A stretch of DNA of 64,000 nucleotides from Nemorincola sp044225795 (GTDB lineage Bacteria > Bacteroidota > Bacteroidia > Chitinophagales > Chitinophagaceae): the NCBI GenBank assembly GCA_044225795.1, contig JBGAIF010000002.1, positions 62,001 through 126,000 of the forward strand, in the 5' to 3' direction. Positions 33,825 to 42,783 of this stretch are shown in pieces. Below the pieces are notes generated by a model that was not told the origin of the DNA, made no database searches, and saw only the letters and a list, made by a program, of their open reading frames with translations. The stretch's first letter is position 1. Each line of letters begins with the position of its first letter. Both the position numbers and the translations under genes were made by a program.

Positions 33825-34111
33825 GGTATCTTATTCCTTTTTTCTCTCTCGGCACGCCGGTCCGCCGCAAAAAAGAACAGGTAATAGACCGACAAGGTAA
33901 ACAGCCCTGTCAGAAAAATGCTGACCACTACAGGCTTGAGTTCCAGCTTAAAGAACTCCCCGGTCATCCATACGGAATTCGCCATGATCCAGAGGCATAT
34001 GGCTATATTATGAAACAGCTCTGACCTGTGATGACGTGATTTCCAGAGAATATAAAAGGCTACGCTAAGAGTGGGCACTATCATGAACATACCTCCCGGG
34101 CGCCAGGTCAT
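33821..34111 (-). CDS. Small two- or three-helix membrane protein
   Basis: 96 residues with hydrophobic helices at about residues 9-23 (MIVPTLSVAFYILW), 34-50 (NIAICLWIMANSVWM) and 60-82 (VVVSIFLTGLFTLSVYYLFFF), ending in a charged tail (DRRAEREKRNKIP). No family is recognised. Reading the frame upstream gives QWYTCWA before an in-frame TAG; that Trp-rich run looks protein-like, so the gene may have lost its N-terminus or start codon. Convergent with mltG, overlapping by four bases. Confidence 0.5.
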   Translation of the reverse strand: MTWRPGGMFMIVPTLSVAFYILWKSRHHRSELFHNIAICLWIMANSVWMTGEFFKLELKPVVVSIFLTGLFTLSVYYLFFFAADRRAEREKRNKIP

Positions 34112-34206
34112 GGCCCAGCAGGTATACCATTGCTATCTATACCCATTGCCCTTATTTCATATTAATATTTATATTCTTTAATTTTTCGTTTTGCCATTGA
34201 ATTCCG

Positions 34207-34214
34207 TACCTTTG
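34207..34214 (+). promoter_or_regulatory. -7 box of the gapA promoter
   Basis: TACCTTTG matches the Bacteroidota TAnnTTTG consensus exactly, 39 bases before the GAPDH ATG. Upstream T-rich sequence (ATTTTTCG near 34181-34188) sits at roughly the -33 distance but is not a clean TTTG. Confidence 0.6.
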
Positions 34215-34253
34215 CGCCACATTTTTAAAACCTCATAAATATTAAATAAAAAA

Positions 34254-35267
34254 ATGGGTACAGTAAAAGTTGCCATCAATGGTTTTGGCCGCATAGGCCG
34301 CCTCGCTTACCGCCAGATCTTTAACATGGACGGTATTGAAGTAGTAGCGATCAATGACCTGACAAAGCCAAATGTACTGGCGCACCTGCTGAAATATGAT
34401 ACAGCCCAGGGCCGTTTCACACAGGATGTGAAACATACCGATAATGCTATCGTAGTTAACGGCAAAGAGATCAAAATATATGCGCAGAAAGACCCTGCCC
34501 AGATACCTTGGGGTGAGCACGGTGTAGATGTGGTACTGGAGTGTACCGGCTTCTTTACCGACAGGGAGAAAGCTGAAGGCCACATCAAGGCCGGTGCTAA
34601 GCGTGTAGTTATCTCCGCGCCTGCTACAGGTGATATGAAGACCGTTGTTTTCAATGTGAACCATAGCATCCTCGATGGCAGCGAAACAGTTATCAGTTGT
34701 GCTTCCTGCACCACAAACTGCCTGGCCCCTATGGCTAAGGTCCTGCACGATTCTTTTGGCATTGTGAACGGCCTGATGCTTACTGTACACGCATACACTA
34801 ACGACCAGAATACACTGGATGCTCCGCACGCCAAGGGCGATCTTCGCCGTGCACGTGCTGCAGCAGAGAACATCGTTCCTAACTCTACCGGTGCTGCAAA
34901 AGCAATAGGCCTGGTACTCCCCGAGCTGAAAGGTAAACTGGATGGTTCTGCACAGCGTGTGCCTACAGTTACCGGTTCTCTTACTGAATTGACCGTGATA
35001 CTGGCTAAAAAGACAACCACAGAAGAGATCAATGCAGCTATGAAGGCCGCGGCTAATGAAAGCTATGGTTATACCGAGGATGAGATAGTAAGCAGCGACA
35101 TCATCGGCACTTCTTATGGTTCATTATTTGACGCTACGCAAACAAGGGTACAGACCGTAGGCGATACACAACTGGTAAAAACAGTGAGCTGGTATGATAA
35201 CGAGATGAGCTATGTAAGCCAGCTCGTACGTACAGTTAAGTATTTCGCAGGCCTGATCAGCAAGTAA
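34254..35267 (+). CDS. gapA: Glyceraldehyde-3-phosphate dehydrogenase, type I
   Basis: Oxidises glyceraldehyde 3-phosphate to 1,3-bisphosphoglycerate with NAD, in glycolysis. 337 residues, normal length. It has the NAD-binding start KVAINGFGRIGRLAYRQI, the catalytic cysteine in SCASCTTNCLAPMAKVL, the histidine in HAYTNDQNTLDAPH, and RRARAAAENIVPNSTGAAKA. The end VSWYDNEMSYVSQLVRTVKY is canonical. It has its own promoter box and is followed by a terminator, then pgk on the same strand 107 bases later. The two enzymes catalyse consecutive steps. Confidence 0.98.
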   Translation: MGTVKVAINGFGRIGRLAYRQIFNMDGIEVVAINDLTKPNVLAHLLKYDTAQGRFTQDVKHTDNAIVVNGKEIKIYAQKDPAQIPWGEHGVDVVLECTGFFTDREKAEGHIKAGAKRVVISAPATGDMKTVVFNVNHSILDGSETVISCASCTTNCLAPMAKVLHDSFGIVNGLMLTVHAYTNDQNTLDAPHAKGDLRRARAAAENIVPNSTGAAKAIGLVLPELKGKLDGSAQRVPTVTGSLTELTVILAKKTTTEEINAAMKAAANESYGYTEDEIVSSDIIGTSYGSLFDATQTRVQTVGDTQLVKTVSWYDNEMSYVSQLVRTVKYFAGLISK

Positions 35268-35286
35268 TAAATAACTGCATATAGAT

Positions 35287-35320
35287 AAAACCTGCATTGT
35301 ATTAATGCAGGTTTTATTTT
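35287..35320 (+). terminator. Rho-independent terminator after gapA
   Basis: AAAACCTGCATT-GTATT-AATGCAGGTTTT followed by ATTTTTT, 20 bases after the GAPDH stop. It separates gapA from pgk. Confidence 0.85.
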
Positions 35321-35373
35321 TTAATTTCACATCCTTATTTTAGCTTTTGACCTTAAAATTTTGACCTCGTAAT

Positions 35374-36585
35374 ATGTCCAAGTTCTCCAACTACAATTTC
35401 TCCGGCCAGAAAGCGCTGATACGCGTAGATTTCAATGTGCCTGTCAAGAACGGCGCAATTACTGACGATACGCGCATCCGTGCTGCATTGCCCACTATTA
35501 AAAAGGTGCTTGCTGATGGCGGCAGCGTAGTACTGATGAGCCACTGGGGCCGTCCGCTGAAGGATATTGAAAAGAAGCCACATCTTACACTTGCTGACTT
35601 CTCTCTGAAACCTGTTGTGGCTCACTTGTCAAATATACTGGGTACAGAAGTGCTGTTCTCTGAAGACTGCATCAGTGATGACGCAGCCGGCAAAGCCAAA
35701 GATCTGAGACCGGGACAGGTACTGCTGCTCGAGAACCTGCGTTACTACAAGCAGGAAGAGAAAGGTGATAAGGACTTTGCAGAAAAGCTGTCTAAATACG
35801 GAGACGTGTATGTGAATGACGCATTCGGGACAGCGCACCGCGCTCATGCTTCTACCGCAGTCATAGCGCAGTTCTTCCCTTCTGAAAAGAGAATGTTCGG
35901 ATTGCTGATGGAAGGTGAGATAAAAGCAGGCGAGCAGGTATTGAACAACAGCAACAGACCTTTTACGGCTATCATCGGCGGTGCAAAGGTTTCAGACAAG
36001 ATACTCATCATCGAGAACCTGCTGGACAAAGCAACTGACATCATCATTGGTGGTGGCATGGCTTATACTTTCTTCAAGGCCGAAGGCGGTCATATCGGCA
36101 GCTCTCTGTGTGAGGAAGACCGTATGGATATGGCGCTCGACCTTATGAAAAAGGCGGATGAAAAAGGGGTATGCATTCACCTGCCGGCAGACAGCATCAT
36201 TGCAGATAAGTTTGCCGCCGATGCCAACACGTCGTCATCGCTTAGTAAAGAAGTTCCGGCCAACTGGATGGGACTCGATATAGGCCAGATGGCCATTGAG
36301 CATTTCTCAAAGGTTATCGGCAACTCTAAGACCATTCTCTGGAACGGACCAATGGGTGTGTTTGAAATGGAGAAGTTCCAGCATGGCACAAAGGCTATAG
36401 CTGAGGCAGTGGCTAAAGCAACTGCTACCGGTGCTTACTCATTGGTAGGCGGCGGCGATAGCGTTGCTGCCGTGAACAAGTTCCACCTTGCTGACAAGGT
36501 AAGCTATGTATCAACAGGCGGTGGCGCCATGCTCGAGTTCTTTGAAGGAAAGGAATTGCCCGGCATAGCAGCGATCAATAATTAA
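35374..36585 (+). CDS. pgk: Phosphoglycerate kinase
   Basis: Transfers phosphate from 1,3-bisphosphoglycerate to ADP in glycolysis. 403 residues, typical. The N-terminal signature is ALIRVDFNVPVKNGAITDDT; SHWGRP and LLLENLRYYKQEEKGD follow, with a second domain containing AIIGGAKVSDKILIIENLL and ILWNGPMGVFEMEKF. The glycine-rich nucleotide loop GGGDSVAAVNKF and the C-terminal STGGGAMLEFFEGKELPGI are intact. Preceded by gapA and followed by a strong terminator. Confidence 0.98.
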   Translation: MSKFSNYNFSGQKALIRVDFNVPVKNGAITDDTRIRAALPTIKKVLADGGSVVLMSHWGRPLKDIEKKPHLTLADFSLKPVVAHLSNILGTEVLFSEDCISDDAAGKAKDLRPGQVLLLENLRYYKQEEKGDKDFAEKLSKYGDVYVNDAFGTAHRAHASTAVIAQFFPSEKRMFGLLMEGEIKAGEQVLNNSNRPFTAIIGGAKVSDKILIIENLLDKATDIIIGGGMAYTFFKAEGGHIGSSLCEEDRMDMALDLMKKADEKGVCIHLPADSIIADKFAADANTSSSLSKEVPANWMGLDIGQMAIEHFSKVIGNSKTILWNGPMGVFEMEKFQHGTKAIAEAVAKATATGAYSLVGGGDSVAAVNKFHLADKVSYVSTGGGAMLEFFEGKELPGIAAINN

Positions 36586-36606
36586 TTAATAACAGACAGG
36601 AAATAG

Positions 36607-36630
36607 AAAGCCCCGCAATGCGGGGCTTTT
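36607..36630 (+). terminator. Rho-independent terminator after pgk
   Basis: AAAGCCCCGC-AAT-GCGGGGCTTTT stem-loop between the convergent pgk and redoxin genes; the A run on the left suggests it may also serve the minus strand. Confidence 0.85.
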
Positions 36631-36648
36631 ATATTGTAAGAAAGTGTC

Positions 36649-37266
36649 TTAAGCTTTTCTTTTTATACTGCAACCTATTGACTTTGTGGTGCTGGGATCC
36701 GGTAGTTTACCATCCACCATAGCATTGATGGCATCTTCTATATACATCTTCTTATACCCACCCGGATCAGACGGATTATCATTCATGGCACCCTTGTACA
36801 CAAGCTTGCCCTGTTTATTGAACAGGAATATCTCCGGCGTATGGTTCGCACCAAACGCGTCTGCAAGAACTGAGTTATCATCTACAACATAAGGCACGGT
36901 ATAGTGCTGGTCTTTGGCGTACTGTTGCATAGCTTCATAAGAGTCATCACCGCCGCGTTTTGCTTCGTTGGAGTTAATGATGATCATTCCCACTTTGTGC
37001 GCCGCAGCATACGCTATAGTCTTTTGTGTTATCGGCTGGTTCTTCACCACGTATGGGCATGTATTACAGGAGAACATCACCAGCAAGCCATTCTCTCTTG
37101 CCGCGGTTTTAAGTGTCACCTTGCCACCGTTGGCATTTTTAAGGCCATTGGTCATTGCAGGCAGGTCGTCGCCCGGCTTTAATTTTTCTGCTACACCCTG
37201 CGCAGACAAAGTTGTGATTGACAGGGACGCAAACAAGGTGGCGATCGCCAATACGGTTGTTTTCAT
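36649..37266 (-). CDS. Secreted redoxin (AhpC/TSA-like thioredoxin fold)
   Basis: 205 residues with a signal peptide (VLAIATLFASLSITTLSAQ). The fold is that of TlpA/AhpC-type redoxins: LPAMTNGLKNANGGKVTLKT, then the redox CxxC in MFSCNTCPYVVKNQP, the cis-proline region NHTPEIFLFNKQGKLVYKG, and a family-typical end with DPGGYKKMYIEDAINAM. Many such proteins stand beside cytochrome c / copper monooxygenase-like genes, and here one lies 60 bases upstream on the same strand. Likely periplasmic thiol-disulphide or peroxide chemistry; the substrate is unknown. Confidence 0.88.
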   Translation of the reverse strand: MKTTVLAIATLFASLSITTLSAQGVAEKLKPGDDLPAMTNGLKNANGGKVTLKTAARENGLLVMFSCNTCPYVVKNQPITQKTIAYAAAHKVGMIIINSNEAKRGGDDSYEAMQQYAKDQHYTVPYVVDDNSVLADAFGANHTPEIFLFNKQGKLVYKGAMNDNPSDPGGYKKMYIEDAINAMVDGKLPDPSTTKSIGCSIKRKA

Positions 37267-37326
37267 TTTATCGTTTTTTGTAAAAATAAGTGAATCAAAA
37301 GAATGATGTAGCTACACCGGAATATA

Positions 37327-38709
37327 TTATTTCGCCTCCAGGCTAATGTGCTCATCTCCTTGCCGGTAGGGCAAATAAGACACAATGAACTGGAACATTT
37401 CATCAGTGGCCTTCATACTGCCGTTATTATCTCTTACCAGTCGTGGCGGCGTGAACGGATTGTTCAGGTTGTTCTTTGTGTTGTCATATACACCTTCTGC
37501 TATCATGGTGCTGCCCTTTGGCACTTTCACCATCTTCCTGAATGTATAGAAATACTGCCAGTTAAAATCCCAGCGCGGTATGGATATAAGCCTTATGGTG
37601 TCGCCCCTGGGATCCACTACATATGCCTTGAAGCTCTTGCCCAACAGGTGCATATGTGGGTTTATGGTCAGCACTGATATATCTTCGGGTATCGTGTATT
37701 TCGAATACACATTCTTTACCGTATTCGGTTGTATCACAAGATCCGGGAGAACAGGTGCTGTACCAAAAGAACTGAGTGTACCCATCTGAAACTCCTGTAG
37801 CGGGCGGTCAGGAGGCGTCTTTGCAAAGAATATATTGATGTAAGAACTGTCCGTCACGTCGTTTTCCTTCGTGAACCCATAATGCAGGTCATTGAGCAGA
37901 AACGCGCCCTTACGTGGCAGGCGGAACCCTCCGATGCCGCTCGGGTATTTCTGTCCTGCAGCTCCGGGAAGGAAATTCACAACCGACTTCTGCAATGTAG
38001 GATAACTGCCATCATCATTAGGTAGCCCCAGCCGTACAAACGCCTCCACCAGAGTAGCCGTATCCAAAGCCATGTTCACTACCCTGTCTCCGGCAAATAC
38101 GTCCTTTTTCTTACCGAAGTCATACTTCACCATATCCCCGTTCACATGATGGACCACATTGTTATTGCCGGGAGAGAACTCTATGAGTGCGGCAAAGGTA
38201 TCTGCAGGCAACTCAAAAGGAACTTTTACCAGCAGGAATTTGTCGAGGCTGTTCTTGGGCAGCAAATATGGCTGAACGGGTATCCTGAGGTCCGGGGTAC
38301 CTATTGTAGAACCCTTCGGATAATCGGGCAGCTTAGGCATTTTATCGTCCGGCCCTTTCGGCGCTCCCTCCGATGCCCATTGCTCCAGTATCTTAATATC
38401 CCGGTCTGCCAGTATCCTTTGGCCCACAAACTCCGTATAAGACGGATCTGCGGGCCACGGCGGCATTGTCCTTTCTTTTGTCACAAATGCGCAGGCCCCG
38501 GCGCTTTTCCTGGCATCTTCATAAGTTACCAGCGCAAAATGCGCGCTGCCGCCCGGCCGGTGGCATATGGTGCAGTTGTTATAAAGTATGGGGGCTACAT
38601 GTTCGGTAAACGTCACTGTCGAGGGAATTCCATCCTTGTCGCCGCAGGACAACAGCAACATGGCTATGATGCAGCCCTGAACAACGATCAGCCTATTCTT
38701 CTTCATCAT
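37327..38709 (-). CDS. Cytochrome c / copper type II monooxygenase-like protein
   Basis: About 460 residues. The start overlaps the end of the YihY gene; MMKKNRL at 38709 is preferred to the ATG at 38718. A signal peptide or lipoprotein signal ends LLSCGDKDG. A mono-haem c domain (FTEHVAPILYNNCTICHRPG) and the motif MPPWPADPSY are followed by a beta-rich domain with His motifs HHVNGDM and NPHMHLLGKSF, as in peptidylglycine-monooxygenase-like bacterial proteins. It probably sits in the periplasm and performs oxidative chemistry. The substrate is unknown. Probably cotranscribed with the redoxin. Confidence 0.82.
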   Translation of the reverse strand: MMKKNRLIVVQGCIIAMLLLSCGDKDGIPSTVTFTEHVAPILYNNCTICHRPGGSAHFALVTYEDARKSAGACAFVTKERTMPPWPADPSYTEFVGQRILADRDIKILEQWASEGAPKGPDDKMPKLPDYPKGSTIGTPDLRIPVQPYLLPKNSLDKFLLVKVPFELPADTFAALIEFSPGNNNVVHHVNGDMVKYDFGKKKDVFAGDRVVNMALDTATLVEAFVRLGLPNDDGSYPTLQKSVVNFLPGAAGQKYPSGIGGFRLPRKGAFLLNDLHYGFTKENDVTDSSYINIFFAKTPPDRPLQEFQMGTLSSFGTAPVLPDLVIQPNTVKNVYSKYTIPEDISVLTINPHMHLLGKSFKAYVVDPRGDTIRLISIPRWDFNWQYFYTFRKMVKVPKGSTMIAEGVYDNTKNNLNNPFTPPRLVRDNNGSMKATDEMFQFIVSYLPYRQGDEHISLEAK

Positions 38710-39625
38710 CGTCCTCATTAGACAACTTACCCAGCAATATACTCACATTCAGCTCATAACCCAGCAGTATGATGATGGTATTCAGCCACACCCACACCAT
38801 AAATGCGATCAGTGAGCCTATGGAGCCATATAGTTTATTATAGTAAAGGAAGTTATTGACGAGGAAGAAAAAGATGGACGTGGTGAGTATGGATGCCGCA
38901 GTAGCACAGACTGAACCCGTGGACACAAACCTGAACCGGTGTGTAAGTGACGGGCCGTAAGTATAAATAAGAGAGATGGTGATGAACAAAAGTATCATCA
39001 GGATCATGGAGCTAAGCACCTTCACCGCCATGAAATTGTGAAATATCTTCAGAACATATGGGTTCAGGTCCCTGCTCTGAATGATAAGTACCGTTAGGGT
39101 TATGATACTCACGCCTATCAGCATCAGGGTTATCTTCATGGCCTGCCACCTGCGCTGCAGGCCCGTTCTTGGTGTGTACAGCAACAGGCTGTTGTCAAAA
39201 CACCTCATCAGCCCCATTACCCCGTTGGAAGAGAAGAACAGGAACAGGATAACTCCATAAGAAAGGATACCCGCATGTTGTTTAGACATAAAGTCAACCA
39301 CAACCGTATGTACATTCTGGTAAATATTCTTGTTCGGGGTTATCAGCTTCAGCACATTAAAGATGGTCTTATCTACATTCTTGAACGGCAGGTAGGGCAA
39401 CAAGGAAAAAAGAATAAGAAATGTGGACGGCATGGCCATAAGGAAGTTATAGGTAACCGCGGCCGCCCGTTCCTGCAGTTTCAGGGTGCGCAGCTCGCGG
39501 AGAAAGAACTTCCATACCTGGTAAACAGACGCCCCTTCTGCGCCGGGAAAAGCAACACCATGTGCTTTCCGGTATATTCTACGCAGTAATGGAACTTTAT
39601 ATACGTTTACCTGACTTTTTGCCAT
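38693..39625 (-). CDS. YihY/BrkB family inner-membrane protein
   Basis: 310 residues with six predicted membrane helices (for example AVTYNFLMAMPSTFLILFSL, GVILFLFFSSNGVMGLM, ILMILLFITISLIYTYGPS). ERAAAVTYNF and FRFVSTGS/TYGPSL are YihY features. The family was once annotated as ribonuclease BN, but that is incorrect; its function is unclear, with links to brominated compound or bile resistance. The C-terminus is an acidic tail (NEDDDEEE). Its last codons overlap the cytochrome gene start, suggesting translational coupling. Confidence 0.88.
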   Translation of the reverse strand: MAKSQVNVYKVPLLRRIYRKAHGVAFPGAEGASVYQVWKFFLRELRTLKLQERAAAVTYNFLMAMPSTFLILFSLLPYLPFKNVDKTIFNVLKLITPNKNIYQNVHTVVVDFMSKQHAGILSYGVILFLFFSSNGVMGLMRCFDNSLLLYTPRTGLQRRWQAMKITLMLIGVSIITLTVLIIQSRDLNPYVLKIFHNFMAVKVLSSMILMILLFITISLIYTYGPSLTHRFRFVSTGSVCATAASILTTSIFFFLVNNFLYYNKLYGSIGSLIAFMVWVWLNTIIILLGYELNVSILLGKLSNEDDDEEE

Positions 39626-39692
39626 GAACCCGCAAAAATAACCACTTTATGCAGATAGCCTGCACGATAGGTTTACTTTAACAGGTGGCTGA

Positions 39693-41864
39693 CTATAAGT
39701 TCTTTAAGATAAAGTCTGTCATCCGGTTGTAGAGGTGGTAGCGTGCATTTCCACCAGAGATTCCATGAGCCCTGTCGGGATAATATTCGCTTTCGAACTC
39801 CTTATTGGCACTGATGAGCGCATTGGTCAGCATCACCGCATTCTGAAAGTGCACATTGTCATCGGCAGTACCATGTATCAGCAACAGCTTGCCCTTGAGA
39901 TTTGCGGCCATCTTTTCGGGAGCATTGTCATCATATCCCTTCTCGTTTTCTTTAGGGGTACGCATATAGCGCTCGGTATAGATGTTATCATAGTAACGCC
40001 AGTTGGTAACAGGCGCCACTGAGATAGCTGCCTTAAATACGTCATTACCCTTCAGCAGGCAGGTGGCACTCATAAAACCGCCATAGCTCCACCCCCAGAT
40101 GCCTATGCGGTTCTTATCCACATACGGCAACTCGCCCAGGTGCTTTGCCACAGCTATCTGGTCATCACTTTCATACTTGCCCAGTTGCAGGTAGGTCCTC
40201 TTTCTGAATGCCTCTCCCCTGTAGCCGGTACCGGTGCCATCCACACATACGACGATGTAGCCTCGTTCTGCCAGCATCTGGTGCCAGAAGAAATTCCCCG
40301 CAGGGAAATTATCATTGACCTGCTGCGAACCCGGGCCACTATACTGGAACATCAATACGGGGTATTTCTTCGCTTTGTTGAATCCCGGCGGCCTGATGAT
40401 CCACCCAAGCAGCGTATCGTCAGCACCCTTGATCTTCATAAAATGTATATCTCCCAGTTCATAATCCTTCATCTTCGTTTCCAGCGCCTTATTATCCTCC
40501 AGCACGCGCACTACTTCTCCCTTAGCGTTCATCAACCGGTAAACAGGCACCTTGTCTATCTGCGAATACCTGTCCATGAAGAAATTAAAACCCTCACAAG
40601 GCGTTATATAGTGCATACCCATCTCCGGGGTAAGGCAATTCTTGTTGCCCCCATTCCAGTCCACTACATATAATTTCCGTTCCAGTGGCGAAGATTCCGC
40701 AGAGGTATAATACAGCAGCTTCTTCGACTTATCTATACCTGCTAATCCGTCCACATCATAGCTTCCGGGCGTCAGATCTGTAAGCTGGTTCATCTTCCAG
40801 TCCCAGTTATAGAAATGATTATAGCCACTGCGCTCGCTACGCAGGATCATAGAATGTCCATCAGGCAGAAAGGTAACAGCATCGTCAATACTGATGTAGT
40901 ACTGGTTGCGCTCGCTGTATATCTCCTTGGTCCTGCCATTGGTGGCATCTGCCTGCAGCAGTTCCAGTTTGTTTTGCAACCTGTTCAGCCGGTAGACACA
41001 CAATTGCCCGTTTGTTGCCATCCACTTGATGCGTGGGATATACTGATCGGTCTCCTTACCTACATCGACCTTAACAGCCAGTTTCTTTTGGACATCATAT
41101 ATCTTCACCTGAACCACCGAATTACGTTCACCCGCCTTTGGATATTTATAGGTGTACTGTTCAGGGTAAAGGCCATTGTACTTGGCCAAAGTATATTCAG
41201 GCACCTGGCTTTCATCAAAACGATAGTAGGCTATGTACTTACCGTCATCTGACCAGTCGAATGCCCGCGTAAAGGAAAACTCTTCCTCATACACCCAGTC
41301 ACAATTACCGTTGATGATCTTGTTCTTCACACCATCAGTAGTAACAGTTGTAACAGCCCCCTTCTTCAGGTCCTTGATGTACAGGTTGTTGTTCTTCACA
41401 TAAGCCACCTTTGTGCCGTCCGGTGAAAGTGTGGCATGCAACACCTTGTCATTGTCCAGCAATTTCACAACACCTGAACCGATGTCGTATATATATACCT
41501 TGTGCAGGACGGAATGTCTGTAGATATTCTGTCCCTCGGTGAGCAACAACATTTTCTGCTCGTCCCTGCTGAATGTATAACTCTCTACGCTCAGCTCGTT
41601 GCTATTGTATTTATTGACCGCATTATCAAAGAGTGTCTTTTCCTGCCCTCCGCTCTGTAAATTGTAAACCCGGATATAGATACGTTTTGATTCTCTGTCC
41701 ATTTGCGTATAATGCTGGCCATCCTTCATGGCATTGAAGCCGGGAACATCCTTCATACGGAAGGTATTATTCTTCCAGATATCATCAAGCGTTATTTGCT
41801 TATTCTGGGCAAAAGCGGCCTGGAAGGAAATAAAGGCAGCCATCAGCAGTACATGTTTGCGCAT
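39693..41864 (-). CDS. Dipeptidyl peptidase IV-type S9 protease
   Basis: 723 residues, exported (MRKHVLLMAAFISFQAAFAQ). An eight-bladed propeller-like N-terminal region (~40-460, including NCDWVYEEEFSFTRAFDWS, a DPP IV motif with two active-site glutamates) precedes an alpha/beta-hydrolase domain. The catalytic serine is in GIWGWSYGGFMSATC, the aspartate in HGTADDNVHFQNA, and the histidine in YPDRAHGISG. It removes X-Pro dipeptides from the N-termini of peptides in the periplasm. Monocistronic, 68 bases upstream of yihY on the same strand. Confidence 0.94.
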   Translation of the reverse strand: MRKHVLLMAAFISFQAAFAQNKQITLDDIWKNNTFRMKDVPGFNAMKDGQHYTQMDRESKRIYIRVYNLQSGGQEKTLFDNAVNKYNSNELSVESYTFSRDEQKMLLLTEGQNIYRHSVLHKVYIYDIGSGVVKLLDNDKVLHATLSPDGTKVAYVKNNNLYIKDLKKGAVTTVTTDGVKNKIINGNCDWVYEEEFSFTRAFDWSDDGKYIAYYRFDESQVPEYTLAKYNGLYPEQYTYKYPKAGERNSVVQVKIYDVQKKLAVKVDVGKETDQYIPRIKWMATNGQLCVYRLNRLQNKLELLQADATNGRTKEIYSERNQYYISIDDAVTFLPDGHSMILRSERSGYNHFYNWDWKMNQLTDLTPGSYDVDGLAGIDKSKKLLYYTSAESSPLERKLYVVDWNGGNKNCLTPEMGMHYITPCEGFNFFMDRYSQIDKVPVYRLMNAKGEVVRVLEDNKALETKMKDYELGDIHFMKIKGADDTLLGWIIRPPGFNKAKKYPVLMFQYSGPGSQQVNDNFPAGNFFWHQMLAERGYIVVCVDGTGTGYRGEAFRKRTYLQLGKYESDDQIAVAKHLGELPYVDKNRIGIWGWSYGGFMSATCLLKGNDVFKAAISVAPVTNWRYYDNIYTERYMRTPKENEKGYDDNAPEKMAANLKGKLLLIHGTADDNVHFQNAVMLTNALISANKEFESEYYPDRAHGISGGNARYHLYNRMTDFILKNL

Positions 41865-41962
41865 AATTACTCTATTGTCAGGCTAAAATAATGCGCAAAA
41901 CCCATATTAGCACCATAGCAGGCACATAAGCAAGGGGAAGTTTAGGGGTAAAAATGACCTGG

Positions 41963-42433
41963 TCAGCCTATATTACATTGAGGCTCCTGCCTTACGGTGA
42001 AATTCACAGAATTGGCAATGAAACATTTGCGATGTGCTTCGTGGTGCAGGTCCAGCGCTTTCTGTATCATGGTGGCCTCCTTTACCGTTACAACGGGACG
42101 CAACACCACTTCCTTAAATTGGCCACCGTTCCCCGGCGACTCAACCATCAGCCCTTCGGCATTATCTACGTAGCCGGTAACAATGACGCCTGCATCAGCG
42201 CACAGGTGCAGATACCACAGCATATGGCAGGAAGACAGAGATGCCACCAGCATATCTTCCGGATTGTAAAGTGTGGCATCTCCGCGAAATGCGGTATCTG
42301 AAGAACAGAGCAGATCGGCCTTATTGGATACCGATACCGTATGGTTGCGGTCATAATCCCGGTAACCGGTAGTACCCGGACCGCGGTTTCCAGTCCATGT
42401 TATTTTTACGGGATAGTGATGTTGTCCGTTCAT
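41963..42433 (-). CDS. OsmC/Ohr family protein
   Basis: From the ATG at 42433 (MNGQHHYPVKITWTGNRG) there are 156 residues; a longer frame to 42457 would overlap clpS, so the shorter start is chosen. The peroxidatic cysteine lies in SLSSCHMLWYLHLC and the resolving cysteine in HRKCFIANSVNF, both typical of OsmC. NPEDMLVASLSSCH is the family signature. OsmC-type proteins reduce organic hydroperoxides in the cytoplasm. It is 13 bases downstream of clpS and probably cotranscribed. Confidence 0.9.
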   Translation of the reverse strand: MNGQHHYPVKITWTGNRGPGTTGYRDYDRNHTVSVSNKADLLCSSDTAFRGDATLYNPEDMLVASLSSCHMLWYLHLCADAGVIVTGYVDNAEGLMVESPGNGGQFKEVVLRPVVTVKEATMIQKALDLHHEAHRKCFIANSVNFTVRQEPQCNIG

Positions 42434-42446
42434 GATAAAAGTACTC

Positions 42447-42740
42447 TTAATGGTCAATGGTAGCCTGTATTCCCCTGTCGATCAGGGCCTCAGCCTGGGG
42501 GCGCAGGTATTCAAAACTGCCTTTTTTTACGCCGCACTTACCCTTATGATGAATGATGAGCGCGCACTGTTCAGCCTGAATTACTTCGTGGCCGCAAATA
42601 TCCACCAGCGACTCTATGACCCAATCAAAAGTATTCACATCGTCATTCCAAACGATAAGGTTGTGGTATTCAGACGCAAGCACATCAATGTCTTCATGTT
42701 CCGACGTCTGCCACTGAGTTTTTCCATTTTCACTGTTCAT
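42447..42740 (-). CDS. clpS: ATP-dependent Clp protease adaptor ClpS
   Basis: 97 residues. ClpS hallmarks: YHNLIVWNDDVNTFDWVIES (the N-degron pocket region with NDDxxTxxxV), GHEVIQAEQCALIIHHKGKC and RLRPQAE-like EYLRPQAEALIDRGI. It delivers N-end-rule substrates to ClpAP/ClpCP. A TAnnTTTG box is found at 42770-42777, 30 bases upstream. It is followed by an OsmC gene. Confidence 0.94.
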   Translation of the reverse strand: MNSENGKTQWQTSEHEDIDVLASEYHNLIVWNDDVNTFDWVIESLVDICGHEVIQAEQCALIIHHKGKCGVKKGSFEYLRPQAEALIDRGIQATIDH

Positions 42741-42769
42741 ATTGCAAAAATAAGGAAGAAGTTACATTT

Positions 42770-42777
42770 CAAATATA
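42770..42777 (-). promoter_or_regulatory. -7 box upstream of clpS
   Basis: On the minus strand the sequence is TATATTTG, an exact TAnnTTTG match, 30 bases before the clpS ATG and just after the stop of the PASTA gene. No clear -33 element is seen. Confidence 0.45.
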
Positions 42778-42783
42778 CTTATT

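Noticed and set aside
38693..39625. Ribonuclease BN
   Set aside because: The old name for YihY/BrkB proteins is a known misannotation; this is a six-helix membrane protein with no nuclease motif.
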